From Flavobacteriales bacterium UBA7612 (GTDB lineage Bacteria > Bacteroidota > Bacteroidia > Flavobacteriales > Weeksellaceae): a stretch of DNA of 55,522 bases. A program made the translations under genes and the position numbers. This document shows positions 9,278 to 18,020 of the stretch, in pieces (the first letter of the stretch is position 1; every line of letters starts with the position of its first letter). The notes below the pieces were generated by a model. That model did no database searches, was not told the DNA's origin, and was given only the letters and a program-made list of their open reading frames with translations. Location of the stretch: contig DLJQ01000018.1 in the NCBI GenBank assembly GCA_002484335.1, forward strand, positions 259,085 through 314,606, in the 5' to 3' direction.

Positions 9278-9829
9278 ATGGATTTTAATGAGTTCAAAAA
9301 ACAATTAACTCTATCTACCAAACAAGCATTTTTAGAAATCTATAATCAAAACCCAAATGAGGAAATTTATTCCTTCGCATTATGTAACAATGACTCTAAA
9401 ATTTCTATACATCCTTCATCAAATTCTTTAGAATATTTTAAAGAAGTATCTGATGATGATGACTTTTACTATTATAAATACGAACCTTCTGAATGGAAAT
9501 ATGAATATAAAGGTGCAGAAGAATTATTTAACGCAATTAATGATAATTGTAAATTAATAGTTGAAACACATGATGATGACGAAGATTGGTTTTACAATTT
9601 TCAACAGCAAATAAATGAAAAATGTATTGAAGTCTTAGAAGAATTAAAAAATGATGAATTCTTTAAAAGAGAAACGGGAAAAGAAATTTTTCTTAATTTC
9701 TCTGTCATTGATGAAGATTTAAATAAAGAAAAGCAAAAAACTATTATCGAAAAATTAAATAACAACCATTATAAAGATGATTATTTAAATTGGATGAAGT
9801 CTTGGGATAAAAGACGTAAAGTTTTATAA
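9278..9829 (+). CDS. DUF4303 family protein
   Basis: This is a 183-residue acidic cytosolic protein without signal peptide or membrane helix. The pattern TKQAFLEIYNQNPNEEIYSFALCNND at the start, the central EPSEWKYEYKGAEELFNAIND and the C-terminal W-K pattern match the DUF4303 family as I know it. Members are widespread single-domain proteins, some beside polymorphic toxins, but no toxin gene is next door. Biochemical function is unknown. It is transcribed alone and shares the bidirectional terminator at 9831-9866 with the HAD gene. Confidence 0.7.
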   Translation: MDFNEFKKQLTLSTKQAFLEIYNQNPNEEIYSFALCNNDSKISIHPSSNSLEYFKEVSDDDDFYYYKYEPSEWKYEYKGAEELFNAINDNCKLIVETHDDDEDWFYNFQQQINEKCIEVLEELKNDEFFKRETGKEIFLNFSVIDEDLNKEKQKTIIEKLNNNHYKDDYLNWMKSWDKRRKVL

Positions 9830-9830
9830 T

Positions 9831-9866
9831 ACAAAAAAGACTTGCTTCTTAGGCAAGTCTTTTTGT
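9831..9866. terminator. Bidirectional hairpin terminator
   Basis: AAAGACTTGC (ending 9845) pairs with GCAAGTCTTT (from 9853), with an A-run before and a T-run after. It serves both the DUF4303 gene and the convergent HAD gene. Confidence 0.85.
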
Positions 9867-9883
9867 ATTATAAAGAAATAAAT

Positions 9884-10666
9884 TTAAATAAAATCATAAT
9901 GCTTTAATGCATTCCAAACACCATGTTCATCAACAGAACTTGTTATGTGATCTGCTATTTCTTTTACATTTTTATTTGCATTTCCCATTGCAACTCCAAT
10001 TTTACAACCTTCTAACATTTTTATATCATTACCTCCATCTCCAAAAGACATTGTTTTACTAAGATCTAAATTATCACGTTTGGCAATTCTTTTTATACCT
10101 TCCATCTTATTTACGTCTTTAGGATTAATGTCTGCAAAATATTCTATCCACCTTGTTCCTACACTATTTTTTAGAACATTCTCTAATAAAAATCTTTCTT
10201 CCTCTTCATTTACAAAAAGGTTCATTTGTATAATATTATCATTCGGTAGATCTCTTGGATTTATAACTTCTGGAACCTTTAATCCAAAATGATTAAAAGA
10301 TTTTTCAATATTTTCATTTACTCGGTTTATACTAAATGGATTTTTTGTTGTCATATAAGAAAATGCAACAGGATTTTTTTTATCATATTCAAGCAAAGCT
10401 TTTATATCATCTGAATGAATATATTCAGTAAAAAATGTATTTCTATTAGCATCAGAACACATTCCGCCATTATTATTAATATATCCATTGAAACCAATTT
10501 CAAATATACTTTCTGGCATATCTGATAAATTACGTCCTGTAGCTATATATATTTTCTTATTATTCTGTTTTAATTTATGAAGTGCTTCAATTGTAGACTC
10601 AGAAAGTTCATGGTTTTCAAACCCTTGTAACGTTCCATCAAAATCAAAGAAAAAAGACTCTATCAT
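9884..10666 (-). CDS. Cof-type HAD hydrolase (sugar-phosphate phosphatase-like)
   Basis: This is a HAD-superfamily phosphatase of the IIB (Cof/YbiV/SupH) class, 260 residues. Motif I is FFFDFDGT with nucleophile Asp8 and acid/base Asp10. Motif II is the ATGR segment (residues 42-45), and motif IV is SFGDGGNDIKML followed by VAMGNA. A cap domain occupies about residues 80-185. Such enzymes dephosphorylate sugar phosphates or flavin/pyridoxal phosphates with broad specificity; the substrate here cannot be assigned. It is monocistronic and a -7 box lies at 10697-10704. Confidence 0.85.
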   Translation of the reverse strand: MIESFFFDFDGTLQGFENHELSESTIEALHKLKQNNKKIYIATGRNLSDMPESIFEIGFNGYINNNGGMCSDANRNTFFTEYIHSDDIKALLEYDKKNPVAFSYMTTKNPFSINRVNENIEKSFNHFGLKVPEVINPRDLPNDNIIQMNLFVNEEEERFLLENVLKNSVGTRWIEYFADINPKDVNKMEGIKRIAKRDNLDLSKTMSFGDGGNDIKMLEGCKIGVAMGNANKNVKEIADHITSSVDEHGVWNALKHYDFI

Positions 10667-10696
10667 AATATTTTTTATTTTTTATGGTTATTACTA

Positions 10697-10704
10697 CAAA
10701 ATTA
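10697..10704 (-). promoter_or_regulatory. -7 box for the HAD hydrolase gene
   Basis: On the minus strand this reads TAATTTTG (TAnnTTTG consensus), 30 bases before the start at 10666. Confidence 0.45.
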
Positions 10705-10835
10705 ATACCTCTATTTTGAATTACTATTCTATTATTTAAAAAACTATAACTAGTTAAAAATAATATTTTGAATAATATCCTAAATAGCGTACTTTAGTCT
10801 AATACAAAATACTTATACAATCTCTATAAAACAAA

Positions 10836-12509
10836 ATGAAAATCAAATCATTATTTTTCACTTTTTGGATTTTAGTAATTCATATTCATGCTCAAGACAC
10901 TTACTTAATTAGTTATGAAAAATATTCAAATGAAAAAAAAGTTGAAGAAAAAAATAAAATAAAAGTTGCTTCTAATATAAATGAAACAATTATAGGAACA
11001 GAAAATAATTTTAGTCAAAAAAAATCTTTTCCAAATGAAATTTCATATTTCAACAAAAAAAATCCAACTATATTAACTTATATTACTCAATTTGATTCTA
11101 TTCATTCTATAACTAGTAATGATTCATTAATAATTAATAAACCCATTTTTAAAATAACAAAAGAAACAAAAAGAATTTTAGGATTACGCTGTCAAAAAGC
11201 TACTACTACTATTAATTCTAATAAAATTGATATTTGGTTCGTAAATAATATTGGAATTAATGCAGCTCCTACTCCATTAGGAATAAATCTAGGTTTAGTA
11301 TTAGAAATGACTAGAAATAATAATTTTACTATAAAAGCTTCAAAAATTGAAAATTTAAAAAATATTGAACCTAGTCTATATATAAAAAAAGAAATTAATC
11401 AAGAAGCTGTAGATTTATTAACATATAAAGATATAATTTGGAAAAATAAATTCGTAGAAATTCCCTTATTAATTAATCAACAAATTAATTTCAGTTCAGA
11501 AATTGAATCAAATGATTCTATTTTAAGATTTTCTAACGGTACAGTTGTAGTTAGAAAAATTAAATTACCAATTATAAAAGAAGGAAGTCAGCTTTTTATA
11601 GATGTCAAAGAAAAATCTAACGGAGATGCTTATGACAGAACAGGTTCTATCTTCTTAATCCCTACTAATAATTCAATTAATTTTTTAGATGCGTTAAAAA
11701 AAGGTATAAACAAATTACCTATTTATACAAATGGTGATGGTAAAAAATATCAAGGATATTTTTCAACAGAAAATTATAGTTCTAATATTGAATTGATGAG
11801 ATTTTTTACTCCTTTTGGAATAAATAAATTTAATCACATTCCTATTAAAAATATAAATTGGCAGAATGAAGTTGATTATCGCCAAGAAATCTCTGAATTT
11901 CAAACATTGTTATCTAATCAAGAAGTTTATATAGGCTATTTCATTGGTAATTATGATGGAGGAGGACATATTATTTCATCTAATTTAACAATTCATCCTC
12001 CATCAAAGATTACGCTGCCAATACAAAAAACATTTCCAATATTTAATACAGTAAATGTAATGGAAATGTCAGGGCAAGAATATTCAACACTTTTTTCAGA
12101 TAATAATGGTTTACAAGTTGAGTTTACTTTAAATGAGGATTATAACAATGCTAAACTTCGTTTTATAACAACTGGACATGGAGGTTGGGAAAATGGAGAT
12201 GAGTTTGTTCCAAAAGAAAATACTATATTTGTTGACAACCAAAAGGTTTTTAATATCATTCCTTGGCGACAAGATTGTGCATCTTATAGGACATACAATC
12301 CTGCCTCGGGTAATTTTGACAATGGTTTGTCTTCTTCAGATTATAGCCGATCAAATTGGTGTCCAGGAACCATTACAAATCCATATTATATAGATTTAGG
12401 TAATTTAAAAGCTGGTAAGCATACAATTCAAGTCAAAATTCCACAGGGAAAACCAGAAGGGAACAGTTTTAGTTATTGGAATATTTCTGGCGTTATTATT
12501 GGTGATTAA
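10836..12509 (+). CDS. PNGase F-like glycosidase with GLPGLI-type N-terminal half
   Basis: This is a secreted protein (signal peptide to about residue 19, ending HIHAQ) of 557 residues. Residues 20-175 resemble the GLPGLI family (ILGLRCQKATT, IWFVNNIGINAAPTPLGINLGLVLE). Residues about 215-557 resemble both domains of PNGase F, which cleaves N-glycans from asparagine. The hallmark segment TTGHGGWENGDEFVP (His448 onward) is followed by IIPWRQDCASYRTYNPASG and NPYYIDLGNLKAGKHT. Classical PNGase F is about 350 residues, so the N-terminal half is an extra domain, possibly the extra N-terminal domain known from type II PNGase F enzymes. It is monocistronic. Activity is inferred from motifs only. 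Confidence 0.85.
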   Translation: MKIKSLFFTFWILVIHIHAQDTYLISYEKYSNEKKVEEKNKIKVASNINETIIGTENNFSQKKSFPNEISYFNKKNPTILTYITQFDSIHSITSNDSLIINKPIFKITKETKRILGLRCQKATTTINSNKIDIWFVNNIGINAAPTPLGINLGLVLEMTRNNNFTIKASKIENLKNIEPSLYIKKEINQEAVDLLTYKDIIWKNKFVEIPLLINQQINFSSEIESNDSILRFSNGTVVVRKIKLPIIKEGSQLFIDVKEKSNGDAYDRTGSIFLIPTNNSINFLDALKKGINKLPIYTNGDGKKYQGYFSTENYSSNIELMRFFTPFGINKFNHIPIKNINWQNEVDYRQEISEFQTLLSNQEVYIGYFIGNYDGGGHIISSNLTIHPPSKITLPIQKTFPIFNTVNVMEMSGQEYSTLFSDNNGLQVEFTLNEDYNNAKLRFITTGHGGWENGDEFVPKENTIFVDNQKVFNIIPWRQDCASYRTYNPASGNFDNGLSSSDYSRSNWCPGTITNPYYIDLGNLKAGKHTIQVKIPQGKPEGNSFSYWNISGVIIGD

Positions 12510-12570
12510 TTAAATGAAAAATTATTAGTCTAAACCTTATATAACACCTAATAATTAGAATATAAATTCA

Positions 12571-12578
12571 TAAATTTG
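12571..12578 (+). promoter_or_regulatory. -7 box of the DUF4290-murA-ribD gene run
   Basis: TAAATTTG matches TAnnTTTG and lies 24 bases before the ATG at 12603. It is a likely main promoter of the following closely spaced genes. Confidence 0.5.
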
Positions 12579-12602
12579 CAACATACATAGTATAAACTTA
12601 TA

Positions 12603-13334
12603 ATGGAATATAATACACTTCGTTCACAACTAATTATTCCAGAATATGGACGTCATATTCAAGAAATGGTAGATTATTGTAAAACAATCACAGACGAAAA
12701 AGAACGTAACGGATTCGCGGAAATTATTATTGAAGTAATGGGAGAATTAAATCCTCATTTACGCGATGTACCAGATTTTCAACATAAACTTTGGGATCAA
12801 CTTTTTATTATGGCAGAATTTGATTTGGATGTTAAATCTCCTTATCCTATTCCTACTAAAAAAGATACTGTAAACAGTAAACCAAATAAAGTAGACTATC
12901 CTCAGAGTATCTATAAATACAGATATTATGGAAATAATATACGTAAAATGATTGATGTTGCTGTTACTTGGGAAGAAGGAGAAAAAAGAGAAGGTTTATA
13001 TTTTGCCATAGCTAACCATATGAAAAAATGTTACTTGCTTTGGAATAAAGATACAGTTGACGATTATGTTATATTTGATCATCTATATGATTTATCTGAT
13101 GGTAAAATTGATTTAAGAAAAGTTGAAGATCAATTAGTTTCTCCTGAAAAAATGAATAGTAATAACAACTATCAAACAAACAGAAACTATCAGAACAACA
13201 ATAGAAATAATCAAAACTCTAATAATAGAAATAATAATCACCAGAACAATAATAGAAATAATCAAAACTCTAATAATAGAAATAATAATCACCAAAATAA
13301 TCGTAACCAGAACGTTCGAAATAATAAAGGGTAA
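12603..13334 (+). CDS. DUF4290 family protein with Asn-rich tail
   Basis: This is a 243-residue cytosolic protein. Residues 1-190 match the DUF4290 family of Bacteroidota (MEYNTLRSQLIIPEYGRHIQEM..., then ELNPHLRDVPDFQHKLWDQLF, YGNNIRKMIDVA). The last 50 residues are a low-complexity Asn/Arg/Gln tail encoded by two 51-bp repeats. The family is typically the gene before murA, as here (24-bp gap), which suggests a link to cell-wall synthesis or growth. Its molecular role is not known to me. It is the first gene of the run that continues to ribD. Confidence 0.85.
   Translation: MEYNTLRSQLIIPEYGRHIQEMVDYCKTITDEKERNGFAEIIIEVMGELNPHLRDVPDFQHKLWDQLFIMAEFDLDVKSPYPIPTKKDTVNSKPNKVDYPQSIYKYRYYGNNIRKMIDVAVTWEEGEKREGLYFAIANHMKKCYLLWNKDTVDDYVIFDHLYDLSDGKIDLRKVEDQLVSPEKMNSNNNYQTNRNYQNNNRNNQNSNNRNNNHQNNNRNNQNSNNRNNNHQNNRNQNVRNNKG
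13191..13292 (+). repeat. Two tandem 51-bp repeats in the DUF4290 gene
   Basis: Unit 1 (13191-13241) and unit 2 (13242-13292) are nearly identical and in frame. Each starts CAGAACAA and encodes a 17-residue Asn-rich unit. A partial third copy follows. Such repeats can change number by slippage. Confidence 0.85.
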
Positions 13335-13358
13335 AAAAACTATATATTAAGCAAAAAA

Positions 13359-14669
13359 ATGGCTACATTTCAAATTACAGGAGGTAAACCTTTAAAAGGT
13401 GAAATAACTCCACAAGGTGCAAAAAATGAAGTTTTACAAATTTTATGTGCTGTTTTATTAACAAATGAACAAGTCCGTGTAAAAAATATACCAGATATAC
13501 AAGATGTTAATCGTTTGATTGAAATTTTGGGTGATCTTGGGGTTAAAACACAAAAAAATGGAAAAGGTGATTATACTTTCCAATCTGATGAATTAAGATT
13601 AGATTATTTAAAAAGTGATCAATTTCGTAGAGATGGTGCTGCATTACGTGGTTCTATCATGCTAATGGGACCTTTATTAGCTCGTTTTGGTGAAGCATAC
13701 ATGCCAAAACCTGGTGGAGATAAAATTGGACGTAGAAGATTAGATACTCATTTTGAAGGATTTTTTGCTTTAGGAGCTAAATATAGATTTAATCCTGATG
13801 AGGATTTTTATGGTGTTGAAGTAGATGAAAATGGTCTACAAGGTTCTTTTATGTTATTAGAGGAAGCTTCTGTTACAGGTACAGCAAATATTATAATGGC
13901 TGCTGTTCTAGCAAAAGGAACCACAACTATTTACAATGCTGCTTGTGAACCTTATATACAACAATTATGTAAAATGTTGAATCGTATGGGAGCTAAAATT
14001 TCTGGAATATCATCTAACCTTTTAACTATTGAAGGTGTAGAGTCTTTAGGAGGAACAGAACATACTTGTTTACCTGATATGATAGAAATTGGTTCTTGGA
14101 TTGGTTTAGCAGTTATGACAAAATCTGAATTAACAATCAAAAACGTATCTTGGGAAAATCTTGGTGTTATTCCAGATGTTTTTAGAAAACTTGGTGTTAA
14201 ATTAGAAAAAGTAAATGATGATATATACATCCCTGCTCAAGAACATTACCAAATAGAAAGATTTATTGATGGATCTATTCTTACAATTTCTGATGCGCCT
14301 TGGCCTGGATTTACTCCAGATTTACTTTCAATTATACTTGTTATTGCTACACAAGCAAAAGGAAGTGTATTAATTCATCAAAAAATGTTTGAATCTAGAT
14401 TATTCTTCGTCGATAAATTAATAGAAATGGGAGCCCAAATTATATTATGTGACCCACATAGAGCTACAGTAATTGGTCTTAACCAAGAAATACCATTAAA
14501 GGGAGCTAAATTAACTTCTCCTGATATTCGTGCTGGTATGTCTCTATTAATTGCTGCTCTTTCTGCTAAAGGAAAAACCGTGATTGATAATATCGATCAA
14601 ATTGATCGTGGATACGAAGATATTGATGTTCGTCTTAGAGCAATTGGTGCTGATATAATAAGAGCCTAA
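13359..14669 (+). CDS. murA: UDP-N-acetylglucosamine 1-carboxyvinyltransferase MurA
   Basis: MurA transfers enolpyruvate from PEP to UDP-GlcNAc, the first committed step of peptidoglycan synthesis, in the cytosol. The 436-residue length and the inside-out alpha/beta barrel motifs fit: GAKNEVLQIL (Lys22-Asn23, PEP binding), ALRGSIMLMGPLLARFG, PGGDKIGRRRLDTH, then TPDLLSIILVIATQAKG. The loop residue that is Cys115 in E. coli is Asp121 here (PGGDKIG). That substitution keeps activity in other bacteria but prevents covalent attack by fosfomycin. The gene follows DUF4290 by 24 bp and precedes the DedA gene by 11 bp. Confidence 0.95.
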   Translation: MATFQITGGKPLKGEITPQGAKNEVLQILCAVLLTNEQVRVKNIPDIQDVNRLIEILGDLGVKTQKNGKGDYTFQSDELRLDYLKSDQFRRDGAALRGSIMLMGPLLARFGEAYMPKPGGDKIGRRRLDTHFEGFFALGAKYRFNPDEDFYGVEVDENGLQGSFMLLEEASVTGTANIIMAAVLAKGTTTIYNAACEPYIQQLCKMLNRMGAKISGISSNLLTIEGVESLGGTEHTCLPDMIEIGSWIGLAVMTKSELTIKNVSWENLGVIPDVFRKLGVKLEKVNDDIYIPAQEHYQIERFIDGSILTISDAPWPGFTPDLLSIILVIATQAKGSVLIHQKMFESRLFFVDKLIEMGAQIILCDPHRATVIGLNQEIPLKGAKLTSPDIRAGMSLLIAALSAKGKTVIDNIDQIDRGYEDIDVRLRAIGADIIRA

Positions 14670-14680
14670 AAAAATACCAA

Positions 14681-15358
14681 ATGCAATCTATAATAGAATT
14701 TATCACCAATTTTGTACAGCGTCCAGATAAAGTTTTAATGGACATTATTAATAACTACGGTTATTGGATATATGTCGTATTATTCTTAATTATTTTTGCT
14801 GAAACTGGACTTATTGTTATGTCTTTCATTATGCCATTTTTACCTGGAGATGCTTTAATATTCTCTGTAGGAATGATTGCTGCTAACGAAAGTCAAAGTC
14901 ATTTGCATATAGAATATATCATTCCTTTTCTTATGTTAGCTGCAATTCTTGGAGATAATTTAAACTATTATATTGGTCGAAAATTTGGAGGTTGGGTTCT
15001 TGGTAGAAAAGATTCATTTTTTCTTAAAAAGAAACATATAGAAAAAGCAACCTTTTTCTTTAATGAAAATGGTAAAAAAGCAATTATTATTGCTCGTTTT
15101 ATGCCAGTTGTCCGCACAATAATTCCTTTTATTTGTGGTGTAACTCATGTCAATTATAAAACTTTTATTACATATAGTTTTATTGGTGCTGTATTATGGG
15201 TTGGTGTAATCTCTTTACTTGGATATACACTAGGACAATTTGATATTGTAAAACATAATTTAGAAAAATTTATTTTTGGTATTATTATATTAGCTAATAT
15301 GCCATTAATTATAAGAATCATTAAAGGTCAATTTAACAAAGAAAATAAACAAGAATGA
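14681..15358 (+). CDS. DedA family membrane protein
   Basis: This is a polytopic inner-membrane protein of 225 residues. Family marks are FIMPFLPGDALIF (about 50-62), LGDNLNYYIGRKFG and the F-x-R-x(3)-P-x-R motif ARFMPVVRTIIPFICG. DedA/VTT-domain proteins are needed for membrane homeostasis, and some act as polyprenyl-phosphate or lipid flippases. The position between murA and aroE fits a role in cell-envelope lipid carrier recycling, but that is inference. Its stop overlaps the aroE start by 4 bp (ATGA). Confidence 0.9.
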   Translation: MQSIIEFITNFVQRPDKVLMDIINNYGYWIYVVLFLIIFAETGLIVMSFIMPFLPGDALIFSVGMIAANESQSHLHIEYIIPFLMLAAILGDNLNYYIGRKFGGWVLGRKDSFFLKKKHIEKATFFFNENGKKAIIIARFMPVVRTIIPFICGVTHVNYKTFITYSFIGAVLWVGVISLLGYTLGQFDIVKHNLEKFIFGIIILANMPLIIRIIKGQFNKENKQE

Positions 15359-16089
15359 TACAATTTGGATTAATTGGTAGAAATATCTCTTATTCATTTT
15401 CAAAATCTTATTTCGCTGATAAATTTAAAAAAGAAAACATTGTAGACGCTGTCTACAATGTTTTTGATTTAAATACGATAGATGAAGTTGAAAATGTATT
15501 TAAAGAAGAAGGTTTAGTTGGATTTAATGTAACTATTCCATATAAACAAGAAATTATACAATATTTAGATGAATTATCTCCAGAAGCTAAAGAAATAGGC
15601 GCTGTAAATACTGTATTAATTAAAAATGGAAAAAAAATAGGCTATAATACAGATTGTTATGGATTCCTTCATTCAATACAACCATTATTAACACCTAAAC
15701 ATCAAAAAGCATTGGTTCTAGGAAATGGTGGTGCTGCAAAAGCCGTTTATTATATATTAAACCAATTAAATATTGATTATAAAATAGTTTCAAGAAATTA
15801 TTTAGAAAATCATTTTACTTATCAGGATATCAATGAAAATATATTGAATGAATATCAAATCATTATAAATTCATCACCCGTAGGTACTTTTCCTAATATA
15901 GAAAACGCGCCTCTTCTTCCCTATGATTTAATTACTAATAACCATTTATTATATGATTTAATCTATAATCCGCCATTAACTAAATTCTTAGAAAATGGAC
16001 AAAATAAAGGTTCCATCATAAAAAATGGACATGAAATGTTAGTACTACAAGCAGAAAAAGCTTGGGAAATATGGAATAAAGTAGAATAA
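15355..16089 (+). CDS. aroE: Shikimate dehydrogenase AroE
   Basis: AroE reduces 3-dehydroshikimate to shikimate with NADPH in the aromatic amino-acid pathway. The 244-residue protein shows the substrate motif SYSFSKSYF (usually S-x-S), the catalytic Lys64 in NVTIPYKQ, GAVNTV, NTDCYGF with the partner Asp, and the nucleotide loop LGNGGAAKAV. It is slightly shorter than the roughly 270 residues of E. coli AroE, as usual for this lineage. Its ATG overlaps the stop of the DedA gene, which indicates translational coupling. Confidence 0.92.
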   Translation: MIQFGLIGRNISYSFSKSYFADKFKKENIVDAVYNVFDLNTIDEVENVFKEEGLVGFNVTIPYKQEIIQYLDELSPEAKEIGAVNTVLIKNGKKIGYNTDCYGFLHSIQPLLTPKHQKALVLGNGGAAKAVYYILNQLNIDYKIVSRNYLENHFTYQDINENILNEYQIIINSSPVGTFPNIENAPLLPYDLITNNHLLYDLIYNPPLTKFLENGQNKGSIIKNGHEMLVLQAEKAWEIWNKVE

Positions 16090-16146
16090 TTCTCTTGATT
16101 TTGTTCTTTAAATTTATTAGATTTGAGAAACAAAACATAATTAATT

Positions 16147-18012
16147 ATGAGTACTGAAATGGATAACCTGCACAATGCAGATGGAGAAAATCAATCAAAA
16201 CCTATCTCTACAAGCAATTCTGAGAATGAATCTTATAAGACAGAAGAAACAAATAGCAATGAAAAAGAAAGTCAAATTTCATTAAAAGATTATGAGACTT
16301 TTAGTTTTGATGTTTTAATTAATGAGGCTAAAACTCTTTTAAGTAAATATCCTGTTCAAGAAATTCGCGAACATTTTAATCAAATAAGAGATGCTTTCAA
16401 AAACAAACTTGAAACAGAAGAAGCTATTAAGAAAAAAGCTTTCTTAGAAGAAGGTGGAAATGAATTAGACTTCAGATATGAAACTTCATACCGTGAGAAA
16501 TTCAATACTGTCTATAGTGATTACAAAAATCAATTAGCTATTTATCACAAACAAAATGAAAAAAAAGAAGGTGATAATTTAACTGAACGTTTAGCAATTA
16601 TTGATGAACTAAAAGCATTGTATCAAGAACCAAGTGATTCTAGTGCTGGTATGTTCAAAAAATTTCGTGAATTAAAAACTAGATGGCATAATGCAGGAAG
16701 AATTCCTAGTAAAGATGCCGAAAATATATTTAAAAATTATTTCTTTCATCTAGATAATTTCTATACTTATCTGGATATGAATAAAGAATTACAGACTTTA
16801 GATTATGCTCATAATCTAGAAGTTCGTTATTCTATTATAAAACGTGCAGAAGAGTTAATTAATGAACCGAATGTACAAAAAGCCTTAAACGAATTACAAT
16901 ATTTACATCGTTTATGGAAAGAAGAAGCTGTTCCTGTACAAGAAGACCTTCGCGAACCTACTTGGCAGCAATTTAAAGAACTTACTAATAAAATTCACGA
17001 TAGAAAAAGTGAGTTAAATGAAAGAATAAAAAAAGAACAAGTAGAAAATTTAGAAAGAAAAGTAGAAATTATTGCAAGAATAAATGAAATTACTGCAAAA
17101 TCTAATTCTAAATCTCATGGCGATTGGCAAAAGTCTATTGCTGAAGTAAATTCTCTTCGTGAGAGTTTTATTTCTCTTGGTCGAGTTTCTAAAGATAAAA
17201 ATGCAAAAACTTGGGATGACTTTAAAGAAGCAACTCGTGCATTTAATCATGTTAAAAATGATTTCTACAAAAATTTAAAAACTGAACAACAAGTAAATTT
17301 AGAAAAGAAACTTGCTTTACTAGAAATAGCTAAAGAACATGCTGAAAGTACTGATTGGAATCATTCTGTTTCTGTTATTAAAAAAATTCAGAATGATTGG
17401 AAACACATCGGTCATGTACCTAGAAAAAATTCTGATAAAATTTGGAAGGAATTTAAAGAAACTTGTAATAAATTTTTCGACCGTTACAAAAAACGTCACG
17501 AACAAGACAATGAAGAATTAGAAAATAATTATGCTAAAAAAGTATATTTTATTAGTGAATTCAAAAAAATAACTATTTCTGACGATAAAGAAATTGCATT
17601 AAAAGAATTACAAGATTACAAGAATCAATGGAATGGAATAGGAAAAGTTCCAGCAGATAAATCAGATATTAGCCAAGAATTCAATACAATATACAATTCT
17701 TTTTTAAGCAACTTAAACCTATCTAAATCAGAATTGAATGATTACGAAGTTCAAGCATTTGTAAACAAAGTAAAATCTCAAGGAAACGGAGGAAACTTAT
17801 TAGATGAGGAAATTAAAAAGACTCGAAAAGTTATTGACGATTTAGAAAAAGAAATCAATCAATTAGATAACAATGTTCATTTCTTTTCAAATGCCGATAA
17901 AAATAGTCCTTTACTAAAAGACGTTTACAAACAAATTGATGAAAAACGCAAAAAATTAACTGAAGCTGAAATAAAACTTAAAGCTTTATTTAATGTTGAT
18001 CTTAATGATTAA
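16147..18012 (+). CDS. DUF349 repeat protein
   Basis: This is a 621-residue highly charged helical protein. After a disordered acidic N-terminus (about 1-45) it carries several DUF349 repeats of about 70 residues, visible as recurring W-x(2)-I/A-G-x-V/I-P and W-x(2)-F motifs (WHNAGRIPSKD, WKHIGHVPRKNSDKIWKEFK, WNGIGKVPADKSD). A C-terminal coiled coil follows (about 555-610). No enzyme motif or membrane segment is seen. The family is common in Bacteroidota and Actinobacteria and its function is unknown. The gene lies 57 bp after aroE and 8 bp before ribD. Confidence 0.88.
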   Translation: MSTEMDNLHNADGENQSKPISTSNSENESYKTEETNSNEKESQISLKDYETFSFDVLINEAKTLLSKYPVQEIREHFNQIRDAFKNKLETEEAIKKKAFLEEGGNELDFRYETSYREKFNTVYSDYKNQLAIYHKQNEKKEGDNLTERLAIIDELKALYQEPSDSSAGMFKKFRELKTRWHNAGRIPSKDAENIFKNYFFHLDNFYTYLDMNKELQTLDYAHNLEVRYSIIKRAEELINEPNVQKALNELQYLHRLWKEEAVPVQEDLREPTWQQFKELTNKIHDRKSELNERIKKEQVENLERKVEIIARINEITAKSNSKSHGDWQKSIAEVNSLRESFISLGRVSKDKNAKTWDDFKEATRAFNHVKNDFYKNLKTEQQVNLEKKLALLEIAKEHAESTDWNHSVSVIKKIQNDWKHIGHVPRKNSDKIWKEFKETCNKFFDRYKKRHEQDNEELENNYAKKVYFISEFKKITISDDKEIALKELQDYKNQWNGIGKVPADKSDISQEFNTIYNSFLSNLNLSKSELNDYEVQAFVNKVKSQGNGGNLLDEEIKKTRKVIDDLEKEINQLDNNVHFFSNADKNSPLLKDVYKQIDEKRKKLTEAEIKLKALFNVDLND

Positions 18013-18020
18013 TTCTTAGC

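Noticed and set aside
9278..9829. DUF4303 protein (with the DUF4241 protein at 19768) as part of a toxin-immunity locus
   Set aside because: No toxin, secretion or additional immunity gene is adjacent; both genes stand alone among housekeeping genes.
13191..13292. Short tandem repeats that might suggest a CRISPR array
   Set aside because: The units are directly adjacent without spacers, in frame and coding for an Asn-rich tail.
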